Part shown: in pieces, positions 17,413 through 27,246 of the stretch
How positions within the stretch are numbered: position 1 is the first letter of the stretch
How the letters are laid out: the number at the start of each line of letters is the position of its first letter
Assembly: GCA_040752515.1 (NCBI GenBank)
Contig: JBFMGQ010000009.1
Span: 1-64,000 of the forward strand
From: Tenuifilum sp040752515
GTDB taxonomy: Bacteria > Bacteroidota > Bacteroidia > Bacteroidales > Tenuifilaceae
Reading direction: 5' to 3'
DNA length: 64,000 nucleotides
Program-made: the position numbers and the translations under genes
Notes under the pieces: generated by a model
The model's database searches: none
Told to the model about the DNA's origin: nothing
The model's input: only the letters and a program-made list of their open reading frames with translations

Positions 17413-18333
17413 ATGTCCGTTCCCAACAAATACCTGATTGTCCTTTTGGGACCAACCGGTGTGGGAAAAACGGAATTGAGCCTTAAGTTGGCCAAACATT
17501 TTAATTCACCAATAGTTTCGTGCGATTCCCGACAGTTTTACCGGGAAATGCGAATAGGTACAGCCTTTCCCACCGATTGGGAACTCTCGCAAGCTCAGCA
17601 TTACCTTGTTGGGCACAAGTCGATTACTGAACGATACAGCTGCGGAATGTTTGAGATAGAAGCCCTTGATTTGCTGAGAGAAATCTACCAAAAAAATGAT
17701 TTCGCATTGCTTGTTGGCGGATCAGGGCTTTATATTGATGCGCTGCTCAATGGCATCGACGACTTTCCTACACCTGACCCTGAACTTCGGAAATCGTTAC
17801 ACCAACAGTTAAAGAATGAGGGCATCGAGGGTTTAAGGCATCAGCTAAAATTACTCGACCCTGACTACTACAATCAGGTTGATTTAAAAAACCCGCAAAG
17901 GGTTTTGAAAGCAGTTGAGGTTTGCTTGCAAACAGGCAGAACCTATAGCTCATTTCTTACTGGGCCTAAAAAGGAGCGCCCTTTCAAACCCATTAAAGTT
18001 GGATTAACTCGCCATCGTGAGGAACTTTATGAGCGTATAAACCTAAGGGTTGAACGGATGATTGAACAGGGCTTAGTGGAGGAGGTAAAGGGGCTTTATC
18101 CTTTCCGAAATTATAATGCCCTGAATACGGTTGGATACAAGGAAATATTTCAGTACCTCGATGGGGAAATTTCTCTTGAACAGGCCATTGAGTTAATTAA
18201 ACGAAACACACGCCGTTACGCCAAAAGGCAACTTACATGGTGGTCGAGGGATAAGGAAATAGCTTGGTTTAACCCCGATAACCAGAGCGAAATAATTCAA
18301 TACATCGAAAGGTTATGCAAAACGAACAGTTAG
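17413..18333 (+). CDS. miaA: tRNA dimethylallyltransferase (MiaA)
   Basis: Transfers the dimethylallyl group to N6 of A37 in tRNAs that read UNN codons. The 306-residue product has the P-loop GPTGVGKTELS, the DSRQFYREM substrate region, LLVGGSGLYIDALL, LKNPQRVLKAVEV, VGYKEI and RRYAKRQLTWW. Located 33 bases after the pRiA4b-like gene, and its 3' end overlaps the next gene by 19 bases. Confidence 0.96.
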   Translation: MSVPNKYLIVLLGPTGVGKTELSLKLAKHFNSPIVSCDSRQFYREMRIGTAFPTDWELSQAQHYLVGHKSITERYSCGMFEIEALDLLREIYQKNDFALLVGGSGLYIDALLNGIDDFPTPDPELRKSLHQQLKNEGIEGLRHQLKLLDPDYYNQVDLKNPQRVLKAVEVCLQTGRTYSSFLTGPKKERPFKPIKVGLTRHREELYERINLRVERMIEQGLVEEVKGLYPFRNYNALNTVGYKEIFQYLDGEISLEQAIELIKRNTRRYAKRQLTWWSRDKEIAWFNPDNQSEIIQYIERLCKTNS

Positions 18334-19040
18334 CTGGTAAGCGCAATTCCGAAATCTTCCTCGAAGTTTTTACGGAGATAGAACGAAGCCTTAAGGAGAT
18401 TTGCAAAGATGAGTACACAACTAATTTTGCTGAACTACTGCGCAAGGCACGTGGTTTGAACCAGGTTGTTAACTACTATGCATCGGATTTAAAGGAATTT
18501 TCACAGCTCCGCAATGCCATTGTTCACACGCGCAGGCAAAACTTCATTATAGCCGAACCACATCCCGATGTGGTGAAGGAGGTAATTCATATCAAAAACT
18601 TGCTGCAAAATCCTCCGGTTGTTAAAACTGTAATGAAACTAAATCCTTACAGTGTATCGCCCGGTGCAAAGGTTAAAGAGGTGTTAACCACTTTTGCTGA
18701 AAAGGGTTTTATGCGCTGCCCGGTTGTTGATAACGGTAAAATTATTGGCCTAATTACGGCAAAAACCATTGCGCGATGGTTGGTAAATAGCTCCGGCGTT
18801 ATTGATAATACTTCGGTCAGTCAACTTTTAAAATATATCGACGAGGACGATTACTGTATTGTATCGGAGAATACCGATATAGTATCGTTGATAGCCCTTT
18901 TCAATGAATCTGTTAGAAATGGTGCATACCTGCAAGCGGCTTTGGTTACCCAAAATGGGAAACCCGACAGCTTACTGGTGGGAATTCTAACCCCAAGCGA
19001 TTTTCCTTCGATTATTGGGCAATTGAAAGTTAAACATTAG
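18315..19040 (+). CDS. CBS-domain protein
   Basis: A 241-residue cytoplasmic protein. Residues about 1-105 form a helical region (LRKARGLNQVVNYYASDLKEFSQLRNAIVHTRRQ) resembling helical bundles seen before CBS pairs. Residues about 110-240 contain two CBS repeats (MKLNPYSVSPGAKVKEVLTTFAEKG with the following PVVDNGKIIGLIT, and a second one from about 170). CBS pairs bind adenosine nucleotides. Overlapping miaA suggests co-expression; function unknown. Confidence 0.82.
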   Translation: MQNEQLAGKRNSEIFLEVFTEIERSLKEICKDEYTTNFAELLRKARGLNQVVNYYASDLKEFSQLRNAIVHTRRQNFIIAEPHPDVVKEVIHIKNLLQNPPVVKTVMKLNPYSVSPGAKVKEVLTTFAEKGFMRCPVVDNGKIIGLITAKTIARWLVNSSGVIDNTSVSQLLKYIDEDDYCIVSENTDIVSLIALFNESVRNGAYLQAALVTQNGKPDSLLVGILTPSDFPSIIGQLKVKH

Positions 19041-19101
19041 CTTTGTTGCCATTAGGGGCTGATGGCCTTGAAACCGTATTAAATTAAAAAATGCATTTAC
19101 C

Positions 19102-20712
19102 ATGGAACAGGAAAAGAAAAAGCGCGAATTTCCGCATACCTATGTAATTATTTTTTCTCTTATAGTATTTGCAGCCATTTTAACCTGGTTTGTGCCGGGA
19201 GGTGAGTTTGCCAGGGAAGTAAAGAATGTGAATGGAATCGATAGGGAGGTAATAGTGCCTGGTTCATTCCATCAGGTTGATAATCAACCACAAACCTGGC
19301 AAGTGTTTACATCAATTTTTCAGGGGATGAAGCGAACCTACGACATCATTTTTTACATACTGATGATTGGTGGGGCATTCTGGTTACTGAACGAAAGTAA
19401 GGCTTTGGACGTAGCTATTCTCTCATTCTTAAACTTTACCAAGCGAATTGAGCGGTTTAAGCCGCTTAAAATCATTGGTGTCGATAATCTGGTTATCGCG
19501 TTGATAATGATTTGTTTCAGTTTTTTTGGAGCTGTAATTGGCATGAGTGAGGAGACCATAGCCTTTGTAGTAATTTTTGTTCCTTTGGCCATTAGCATGG
19601 GTTACGATTCCATTGTTGGCATTAGTCTTTGTTTTTTAGGGGCAGGTTTAGGCTTTGCAAGTGCGCTCTTGAATCCGTTTACCATTGGTATAGCTCAGGG
19701 CTTATCGGGAATTCAACTTTTCTCGGGCATTGAGTACCGATTTATTATTTGGTTGGTTATTAACACCATTGGCATTGGCTATGTGTTATGGTATGCCCGC
19801 CGGATTAAAAAGAACCCAAAGCTTTCGCCCGTATACGAGATTGATGAGTACTGGCGTCATAAAGCAGCCCATGAGGAAAATGGCACCAAATCGAAGGCTG
19901 GGAAAAGTGCATGGGCTACCTTTATTGGTTTGGCGGTAGTGTTTGCCATATTTGCTTACTACTACCCTGTAAGCCATTTAGTTGTGGGTCAAAGTACCAT
20001 TTCAGTACCTATTATTCCAATTGCCACTGTTGTTTGGATAATTGTTGGGGTCATAGCCCTAAGACATTCGGTTCAGCTTTTCATAGTAAACATTTTACTG
20101 TTTACCATTGTGTTTTTGATTGTTGGTGTGATGGGGTATGGCTGGTATATCAAGGAGATAGCCACGTTGTTTCTTGTAATGGGGTTACTTGCCGGTATTG
20201 CCTTTGGTAAAAATGCAAACGATCTTGCCCGGTCGTTTATTGCTGGGGCAAAGGATATAATGTCGGCAGCGCTGGTAGTTGGTTTAGCCAGTGGAATAGT
20301 TGTAATACTGGAACAAGGAAAAATTATCGACTCGCTGCTTAACTACTCTGCCGAAGCCATGATGGGTTATGGCAAGGTAACGTCCATAGCCATTATGTAC
20401 ATTTTCTACAACCTGTTGAACCTTATTATTGCCTCGGGCTCTGCAAAGGCTGCATTAACCATTCCCCTGATGTCGCAATTTTCCGATTTAATTGGTATTA
20501 GCCGTCAAACAACGGTTACGGTTTACCAGTTAGGGGGTGGGTTTACAAACCTGATTACCCCAACATCGGGAGTAATGGTTGGTGTGTTAAGTATAGCTCG
20601 AATTCCATACAACAAGTGGTTTAGGTGGTTCCTACCCTTAATGATAATTTTAATTATTGTGGGATTCTTGCTACTTCTACCAACATTATTTATACCGCTA
20701 AGCGGGTTCTAA
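19102..20712 (+). CDS. YfcC-family transporter (C4-dicarboxylate/arginine-ornithine carrier type)
   Basis: A 536-residue inner membrane protein with about 13 hydrophobic segments. It begins with KREFPHTYVIIFSLIVF and ILTWFVPGGEF, and contains GMSEETIAF, LGFASALLNPFTIGIAQG and, near the end, ASGSAKAALTIPLM and GGGFTNLITPTSGV, all hallmarks of the YfcC/ArcD/DcuC-like group in the ion transporter superfamily. Substrate is not settled by sequence: organic acids or basic amino acids. Stands alone between the miaA run and a surface protein gene. Confidence 0.85.
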   Translation: MEQEKKKREFPHTYVIIFSLIVFAAILTWFVPGGEFAREVKNVNGIDREVIVPGSFHQVDNQPQTWQVFTSIFQGMKRTYDIIFYILMIGGAFWLLNESKALDVAILSFLNFTKRIERFKPLKIIGVDNLVIALIMICFSFFGAVIGMSEETIAFVVIFVPLAISMGYDSIVGISLCFLGAGLGFASALLNPFTIGIAQGLSGIQLFSGIEYRFIIWLVINTIGIGYVLWYARRIKKNPKLSPVYEIDEYWRHKAAHEENGTKSKAGKSAWATFIGLAVVFAIFAYYYPVSHLVVGQSTISVPIIPIATVVWIIVGVIALRHSVQLFIVNILLFTIVFLIVGVMGYGWYIKEIATLFLVMGLLAGIAFGKNANDLARSFIAGAKDIMSAALVVGLASGIVVILEQGKIIDSLLNYSAEAMMGYGKVTSIAIMYIFYNLLNLIIASGSAKAALTIPLMSQFSDLIGISRQTTVTVYQLGGGFTNLITPTSGVMVGVLSIARIPYNKWFRWFLPLMIILIIVGFLLLLPTLFIPLSGF

Positions 20713-20900
20713 AGCAAAAGTGGAAAAGTTAGAGATATTGAGGTTTGAATTCAGGGGTCAGGATTCAAGGTTCAAAATTCAATCACGCGGGATTGAATTT
20801 GGAATTTCTTTCTTATCCCAAACCCAAACACACATCTGAACCCTAAGTTTTCCTTTGCATTTCAAATGTTAGTAGTTTTCCTACTTACAAAAAAATTCCT

Positions 20901-20908
20901 TAGTTTTG
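20901..20908 (+). promoter_or_regulatory. -7 promoter box of the Omp85-like gene
   Basis: TAGTTTTG fits TAnnTTTG exactly, 22 bases before the start codon. A TTTC at 20877-20880 is 20 bases upstream. Confidence 0.5.
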
Positions 20909-20930
20909 AGCAAACCTTAAAACCAAACCT

Positions 20931-22280
20931 ATGAGGAAATATATTCTGCTCACAGCGATGATGCTTATCATTGCTGGTGTTTATGCTCAGCAAACGGCCG
21001 AGGATAAGAAAGCCGAAAAAGTTAAATCAGGTTGGAATGTTGGTGGTTTACCCGTTGTAGCCTACGATACCGACTTGGGCTTTGAGTATGGTGCATTGGT
21101 AAACCTATTCCATTATGGCGATGGAACAATTTATCCCAAGTATAAGCATAATGTTTATGCAGAGGTTTCACGTTTTACTAAGGGAAGCGGCATTAACCGA
21201 TTATTTTACGATTCAAAGTATGTTATTCCAGGACTTAGGGTTACCGCCGATCTTTCGTACCTGACCGATAAGATGTATGATTTTTACGGGTTTAACGGTT
21301 ACGAGTCGGTTTTTAATTTAGATTGGGCCGATGATGAGAGCGCCGATTACCGCAGCCGGGCATTCTACAAGTACGATAGAAAATTGTTGAGGTTTACCAC
21401 CGACCTGCAAGGTAAACTTAAAAACGAAAAGTTTGGATGGGTTGCTGGAATAGGCTTGTATGATTTTAAAATTGATACTGTCGATGTTAATAAGTTGAAT
21501 AAGGGAAAAGATGAAGCCGATAAACTGCCATATGTTGGTGGTGGGCTTTACCAGCGATATGTCAACTGGGGTTTAATTAACGATGATGAGAAAAATGGTG
21601 GCTTTGTTACCTACCTGAAGGTAGGTGCTGTTTTCGATACCCGCGATAATGAGCCAAATCCTATGAAAGGCATGTGGACTGAAGCCGTTATAACCTATGC
21701 TCCATCGTTTCTGGGCATAGGAAGTAAATATCAGCATGCAAAGTTGAGCATTATTCATCGCCAGTATTTTACATTAGTCCCCGAAAGGTTATCGTTTGTG
21801 TACAGGCTGGGTTATCAGGGTACACTCTTTGGCACATGCCCGTTCTACCTGCAACCTAACATGACCACAATTTTCCTGAGGGGTGCAACCAACGAGGGAC
21901 TTGGTGGAGCAAAGAGCCTCAGAGGTATTATTCGTAACCGAGTGGTTGGCGACGGAATTGCCTACGGCAACTTTGAAATGCGTTGGAAATTCGCTCGCTT
22001 CCATTTCATCAATCAAAACTTTTACCTTTCGCTTAACGCTTTTGTCGATGGTGGTCAGGTGGTTAAAAAGGTTGATATAGAGGTTCCAACTATTAACGAA
22101 CTCGGTTATAGTCCTACCGATTACTTTAGTAATGAGAAGGAAAAGTTGCACACCAGCTGGGGGCTTGGCCTACGCATAGTGATGAACCAGAACTTTGTGA
22201 TCGCAGTTGATCACGGTAGAGCTATGACTAAGGATGATGGATTATCAGGAACCTATATCGGGCTAAACTTTTTATTCTGA
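20931..22280 (+). CDS. BamA/TamA-like outer membrane barrel protein
   Basis: A 449-residue protein with signal peptide (ending VYAQ) and a surface-antigen (D15/Omp85) barrel: FDTRDNEPNPMKGMW is the first-strand motif and GGAKSLRGIIRNRV is the L6-type RG motif, with a final strand GTYIGLNFLF. It lacks POTRA domains, so it is not BamA itself; it belongs to the short DUF5982-type Omp85 relatives, whose role in Bacteroidota is unknown. Own promoter and shared terminator. Confidence 0.85.
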   Translation: MRKYILLTAMMLIIAGVYAQQTAEDKKAEKVKSGWNVGGLPVVAYDTDLGFEYGALVNLFHYGDGTIYPKYKHNVYAEVSRFTKGSGINRLFYDSKYVIPGLRVTADLSYLTDKMYDFYGFNGYESVFNLDWADDESADYRSRAFYKYDRKLLRFTTDLQGKLKNEKFGWVAGIGLYDFKIDTVDVNKLNKGKDEADKLPYVGGGLYQRYVNWGLINDDEKNGGFVTYLKVGAVFDTRDNEPNPMKGMWTEAVITYAPSFLGIGSKYQHAKLSIIHRQYFTLVPERLSFVYRLGYQGTLFGTCPFYLQPNMTTIFLRGATNEGLGGAKSLRGIIRNRVVGDGIAYGNFEMRWKFARFHFINQNFYLSLNAFVDGGQVVKKVDIEVPTINELGYSPTDYFSNEKEKLHTSWGLGLRIVMNQNFVIAVDHGRAMTKDDGLSGTYIGLNFLF

Positions 22281-22300
22281 TATTTTTTCTTTAAAAAAGT

Positions 22301-22327
22301 AAAGCCGGTTCTAAAACCGGCTTTTTT
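22301..22327. terminator. bidirectional terminator between convergent genes
   Basis: AAAGCCGGTT pairs with AACCGGCTTT around a CTAA-type loop, flanked by A-run and T-run, 20 bases after the Omp85-like gene and 2 bases before the end of the minus-strand DUF819 gene. Confidence 0.85.
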
Positions 22328-22328
22328 C

Positions 22329-23471
22329 TTACAAGGTTTTCAATATTTCAGCGATGGCAAATCCCAGGTAATTCCCTACAGCGTAACCAATTATCCCGAT
22401 AGTAATACCAGTGAGTATAACCTTACGGTTATTTATTGCAGCAGCAACCACCGGAACAAATGGAGGCGAGCATATTAGTGCAGTTGAGGTGATAATGGTA
22501 GTATCGGTGTCAACTTTAAAAATTTTACCCAAAATCACCTGAAGGAATAGCGAGCCAAATACCGCCAGGGTGATATACCCAAACAGCCCGGGCGTTAAGC
22601 CCGCAAATCGGCTTATATCGGCCATGGATGCCACCACCACACTAAATATCAATATAAGGTACATCCCCGATTCAAAGGTTTTTTCAATGGTATTTATCTT
22701 TTTAAAGGTTGATGCAATAATGCTTAGCGTGGTAATGGTAAGAATCACAACTACCACCTGGCTATTTTTAGGAACGAGCATCGATAAAGCACCAGCAATG
22801 GCAAAAATTAGAATGGTTAAACCGTATGCTTTAAGAAGCGGGTAAAATATTTCGCGTTTGAAAATTCCCCAGAAAGGGTCGCTGCCATTGGTGTACTCAA
22901 CCTCGGTCATATTCTCATCATTGAACGCAGGTAGGAAAAGCGAAAAGAACCTTTTGCCAACAGTCATTAAAAATGCAAGGAAAACAGTGGATATTATCAT
23001 GTCGTAGGTATGAGTAAGTATGTAAACATCAGGATCTACGTTAAGCATCATTTTAAGGGAAGCAAGGTTTGGCGTTCCACCGGTGTAAACGCCAATCAAC
23101 ATACCGCTAACCTTCCAAATATCGGGCATTCCTTTTCCCCTGAAAATAAAGTACCCAGCAATTATCACTGATACCACTGAAACAATTCCAATAACCAGTG
23201 AGACTATGGCTTTCCCAGCCATGCTTTTCCATTGCTTAAGATTGGATGAAAAGAGTAGTAGAGGGATTGCCAGCGGGATGGTTATGGTTGTAAGCAAATC
23301 CTGAATTCCTGCTGCCCACTGTGGCAAAATACCAACATTCCCAACTATTAACCCCACCAGGTATGCAATAAAAACAGCCCCAAGCTTATTGACAAAGGGG
23401 AACTTATGGCATAGGTGAAGAATAACAAAGGGAACCAGTAAGTAGAATAGTACGAGTAAAATCTGAGCCAT
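22329..23471 (-). CDS. DUF819 family integral membrane protein
   Basis: A 380-residue protein made of about ten transmembrane segments with the family's GVYTGGTPNLASLKMML and LICSPPFVPVVAAA. DUF819 (YjcL-like) proteins are predicted transporters related to sodium/solute carriers; no substrate is known. It points toward the Omp85-like gene and shares its terminator. Confidence 0.85.
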   Translation of the reverse strand: MAQILLVLFYLLVPFVILHLCHKFPFVNKLGAVFIAYLVGLIVGNVGILPQWAAGIQDLLTTITIPLAIPLLLFSSNLKQWKSMAGKAIVSLVIGIVSVVSVIIAGYFIFRGKGMPDIWKVSGMLIGVYTGGTPNLASLKMMLNVDPDVYILTHTYDMIISTVFLAFLMTVGKRFFSLFLPAFNDENMTEVEYTNGSDPFWGIFKREIFYPLLKAYGLTILIFAIAGALSMLVPKNSQVVVVILTITTLSIIASTFKKINTIEKTFESGMYLILIFSVVVASMADISRFAGLTPGLFGYITLAVFGSLFLQVILGKIFKVDTDTTIITSTALICSPPFVPVVAAAINNRKVILTGITIGIIGYAVGNYLGFAIAEILKTL

Positions 23472-23621
23472 TGTTTTAGGGTTTTAAAACTGGTGGTAAG
23501 TATAGCAATTTTTTCAGATATAACTGTTGATAAATAATTAGATGTTTTAGGGTTGCATAATTAACATATTTTAATTAACTTGGCTTGATTTTTAATAAAG
23601 CTAAGAATAAAGTTGCAGAAA

Positions 23622-24086
23622 ATGAGATTGTTTTGCTTTTCAGCGCTACTTATTTTTTTTACATTGACCACACAAGCTCAAGGTCAAACACCTGTAACTA
23701 ACTACAACAAGGCTTTAGCCGATTCACTTGGAGCCGATGAGTATGGCATGAAGTGGTATGTAATGGTAATGCTAAAGACTGGCACAAAGCAAATTAAAAG
23801 CCGCGACTCGCTATCGTGGCTTTATAAAGGACATATCGATGCCATTACCGAAATGACAAACAATGGAACTCTTATTGTAACTGGCCCCTTGGGGAAGAAC
23901 GATAAAAACTTTCGGAGTTTTTACATTTTAAACACCAGTAAAACCGATGAGGCCCAAAAGATGATGAACGAAAACCCCGCTGTTAAATTTGGATTATTCG
24001 ACGCTGAATATTTCTTTTGGTATGGGCCTGCCGCATTACCCACTTATAGGCGTTTTCAACCAATGGTTGAGGCCAAAAAGCCTTAG
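23622..24086 (+). CDS. secreted YciI-like protein
   Basis: A 154-residue protein with signal peptide (MRLFCFSALLIFFTLTTQAQ) followed by a YCII-related ferredoxin-like domain: WYVMVMLKTG, HIDAITEMTNNGTLIVTGPL, and FRSFYILNTSKTDEAQKMMNENPAVKFGLFD. The ATG at 23622 is preferred to a TTG three codons upstream. YCII domains in the cytosol are often small enzymes or dehydrochlorinase-like; an exported one has no known role. Its stop overlaps the end of the convergent antiporter gene by 2-3 bases. Confidence 0.8.
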   Translation: MRLFCFSALLIFFTLTTQAQGQTPVTNYNKALADSLGADEYGMKWYVMVMLKTGTKQIKSRDSLSWLYKGHIDAITEMTNNGTLIVTGPLGKNDKNFRSFYILNTSKTDEAQKMMNENPAVKFGLFDAEYFFWYGPAALPTYRRFQPMVEAKKP

Positions 24087-27007
24087 GGAATTACCAGTAA
24101 AAGTGCCTCACCCTTACTTCTTATGTTATAGTCGTTTAGTATTGTAGGTGCCGAAATTAATTTTTCCTGTTCATCGGTTATAGCTTGACCTTTAACCAGA
24201 ATACATGCAGAGCCCGACAAGCGTTGTTTTTCTTCTTCTTTTAATTCTAATAGTTCGGAATTTCGAATTAAAGCTCTAAGCTTGCGGGTGGTTAGTTCGG
24301 AAAATTTTTCGTGTTGTTTAAGTAATTCCATTGCAATATCGGCGGCAGCAAAGAATTTCAGCAACTGATTGGCTTCAGCAAATCGTTTTGCAAGCTGGTT
24401 AATGGTTGAAGTGTTAATTTTGATGAGAGTTACTGGAGTCTCAGCAATAAAGGTATAGCGAAGTTTCCATGACAAAAGCCATTCGAATGCCCCAAAAACA
24501 TCATAGATTTCTTTAACCCCAATTAACTTTTCCGATTTATAGTAGTTTGCCGTGCCATTGATAATGATAAAGACACCGTCGGGGGCAGAGTTTTGCTTGG
24601 CTATAGTACTTCCCTCCGGATAAATTCTTAACTGGCTTTTATTAACCAGGAACTGCTGTGCCTCCTCAGAAAGATTATTCAATCCTGGGGTGTTTTTTAG
24701 CGCCTCTGCAACTTTAAGTTGTGTATTTTCCTTAACCGAGGTATCAGTTAAAATCTTCATTGACGCATGGATATACGCCTGGATGCGCTCAACCTCATCG
24801 GGTTCCAGGCGGCCCTGTTTTTTCAGGCGTTCCAGCATATCTTCCTGTTGGTTTAAAAGCAAGCGGGATGCCAGTAATGTTTCAATATTTCGGCATACGT
24901 CGGGGTATTTTTCACGGAGATTTCGCAGGAATGTTTGACCTGTAATTCGGTTTACATTTAGTTCATCCTCGAGCATACTAAGTAGTTCGGTTTCTTTTGA
25001 TGACTCAGCTGAACCGATTGAAAAACCTATAATAAGGCTTGAGAGCGTTCTTAGATTCTCCTCCTGAGCTGCAACAAATGCTCTGGCACAGTCGTAACTT
25101 AATGTTAGTCGGTTTTGGAATCTGCGCTTCCAGAACGCCCCTACTACTGGAAGATTTTGTAACTTGGCAATTGTTTTGGGAGTCGTCCAAATGTTTTCAA
25201 TATCCTGTCGTTCCGAAAGTGGAATTTTTCCCCCGAAGTCGAGCAAGGCATCTATTTGGTCAGAGAGTAGGTTTACCCCTTCGGAGCTGAGCATGCCCAT
25301 GCTAAACTGTCGCCAGTAGCTTTCTTTCTCTTTTTGTAAAAGGCGCTTGCGGGTTTCGGCAATTGCATCTTCCAGGTTAAACTGATTTGGTTTTTCTTCT
25401 ACCACATTAGCATCAATAAGGAAGCTTGAAACCTTCTCCCAGTCGGCTCCCGACATGTATCGATTTTCCTTGAGTTTTTCAATTTCTTTTTCACCGCTAA
25501 GTCTTATTTGATGTAACGATTGCATCATAAGGCTTGCCTTGATATCGCCTATCTTAGAAAGGCCAAGTTTATCGATAAGCCATCTAACGGTGGTAGCATT
25601 TATGAGAGAGGTCAAAATCACGATTCCTGCTGTTAGCGAAAGTAATTGGCTTCGGGGTTCAAGGGGAATTCTGCTATCAATAGCAACTATTAGCGACAAG
25701 GCTAGGGCTACTGCACCACGCAAGCCACCCCACCAAAGGACTATGGAATCTTTCCAGGCGATGCCGTATCCAATCCGACGCATCAGGGGGTAAAAAACAT
25801 AAATGGTTCCTAAACGGGCAACATGAATGGCAAGGTAAACCAAAATGAGAACCTTAAGATCGCTGAAGGTATAGTTAACCTGCTGAGCAATAACCACACC
25901 AACTATAATGAATATAAGTGTATTAGCAATAAATGCGGCCAGCTCCCAGAATTCATGCAAAAAGTGGGTAACGCCCGGACTAACCCTCGTTTTTCCGGGG
26001 CCGGCCATCGATATGCCCAGTGTAACCACAGCAATAACCCCTGAAACATGCAGAACCGATTCGGCAATGTAGAATGAGAGGTATGCGGCTCCTATTACTA
26101 CCGTTATTTCAATTAGGGCATCGTTGAACACCCTTTTCAGCCACGCAATGATACCCCAACCCACAACGGCACCTACCAGTACGCCGCCCAACGATACCTT
26201 TAAAAATTCCACGAAAGCATTACCCCCAGCCTCGCCGGTAATTAAGCCAAATATGGTCATAAAGAAAACGATAGCTGTGCCATCGTTAAGCATCGACTCG
26301 CTTTCGGTTATGGTAGATAAGCGTTTGCTTGCCCCAACCTCTTTAAGAATGGCAACCACAGCCACGGGGTCGGTTGCGCTAATTATTGCTCCAAATAGGA
26401 AGGCAAGTAGGATTGTCCATTCATTTAAGCCGATACCCAATGCTTTGATGAGCAGCAAGGCAAAGGCAGTGATAACGATTGCAACCATTATTCCGGGCAC
26501 GGCAAGTATAACTGCATTAACCAGCGATTTTTTGAAGGTATGGATATGCAATGCATAGGCAGCCTCAAATATCAGGGTCGGCAGGAAAAGGTATAAGATT
26601 AAATGGGGGTCGATATTTCCTGCCCAGTGAACGGCTTGCCCAACCATATCCAAACCTATGGTTTGCATAATATCAAACCGGGTTAATATTCCAAGAATAA
26701 GTCCTATGATTAAAAGCATAATGGTGTAGGGCAGTGGCCCTTTGCTAAACAGGTGGCGGGTGGCAGTTCCAATAAACAACGAAAGGACAATGAAGAGGAA
26801 CGGCGCAAGGTTTAACCCATGCCCTTCATGATTATTCTCGGTTACTTCACTTTGACTTTCAGCTGCATGAACCAGATTCGATTCAGAGATTACCTCGGTT
26901 TTTTGATTTTGAGATAAGCTATCGTTTTTAATATGCTCTTTTTGTATAGCAAAACCCAAATTCAGGCTTATGACTAATACTGTCAGAAGGATTACCACTT
27001 TTTTCAT
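24083..27007 (-). CDS. CPA1-type Na+/H+ antiporter with C-terminal cyclic-nucleotide-binding-like domain
   Basis: A protein of about 974 residues. After a signal-like N-terminus (MKKVVILLTVLVISLNLGFA) and a short polar region come about 12 transmembrane segments with the antiporter motif ATDPVAVVAIL and WWGGLRGAVALALSL. A long helical cytosolic region (about 530-760) leads to a CNBD-like domain (about 770-890; YPEGSTIAKQNSAPDGVFIIINGTANYY). Such architecture is known in NHE/NhaP relatives and could link ion exchange to a nucleotide or simply provide dimer contacts. Two in-frame starts further upstream (ATG 27013, TTG 27028) exist; the ATG at 27007 gives the best signal peptide. Confidence 0.88.
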   Translation of the reverse strand: MKKVVILLTVLVISLNLGFAIQKEHIKNDSLSQNQKTEVISESNLVHAAESQSEVTENNHEGHGLNLAPFLFIVLSLFIGTATRHLFSKGPLPYTIMLLIIGLILGILTRFDIMQTIGLDMVGQAVHWAGNIDPHLILYLFLPTLIFEAAYALHIHTFKKSLVNAVILAVPGIMVAIVITAFALLLIKALGIGLNEWTILLAFLFGAIISATDPVAVVAILKEVGASKRLSTITESESMLNDGTAIVFFMTIFGLITGEAGGNAFVEFLKVSLGGVLVGAVVGWGIIAWLKRVFNDALIEITVVIGAAYLSFYIAESVLHVSGVIAVVTLGISMAGPGKTRVSPGVTHFLHEFWELAAFIANTLIFIIVGVVIAQQVNYTFSDLKVLILVYLAIHVARLGTIYVFYPLMRRIGYGIAWKDSIVLWWGGLRGAVALALSLIVAIDSRIPLEPRSQLLSLTAGIVILTSLINATTVRWLIDKLGLSKIGDIKASLMMQSLHQIRLSGEKEIEKLKENRYMSGADWEKVSSFLIDANVVEEKPNQFNLEDAIAETRKRLLQKEKESYWRQFSMGMLSSEGVNLLSDQIDALLDFGGKIPLSERQDIENIWTTPKTIAKLQNLPVVGAFWKRRFQNRLTLSYDCARAFVAAQEENLRTLSSLIIGFSIGSAESSKETELLSMLEDELNVNRITGQTFLRNLREKYPDVCRNIETLLASRLLLNQQEDMLERLKKQGRLEPDEVERIQAYIHASMKILTDTSVKENTQLKVAEALKNTPGLNNLSEEAQQFLVNKSQLRIYPEGSTIAKQNSAPDGVFIIINGTANYYKSEKLIGVKEIYDVFGAFEWLLSWKLRYTFIAETPVTLIKINTSTINQLAKRFAEANQLLKFFAAADIAMELLKQHEKFSELTTRKLRALIRNSELLELKEEEKQRLSGSACILVKGQAITDEQEKLISAPTILNDYNIRSKGEALLLVIP

Positions 27008-27246
27008 AATCATGAATATTTTAAGCAATTTACGAAAAATGGAATGTAAGTCAAATATTTATTTGAGCTCGCATAACATTTTTGAATTAGAAATAATTTC
27101 CAAATCAGGTGGTTTTGGTTACAGTTTGAAACAAAATCCTATAAATGGGTAAAAAAATGTTAAAAAATATATGATATCGTGATAAATATTTGATTAATTT
27201 GGCAGCCAAATTTTAAAAACATTAATCCTTAAAAGAGAAATTGCAT

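Noticed and set aside
20931..22280. BamA
   Set aside because: No POTRA domains and only 449 residues; it is a short Omp85 relative.
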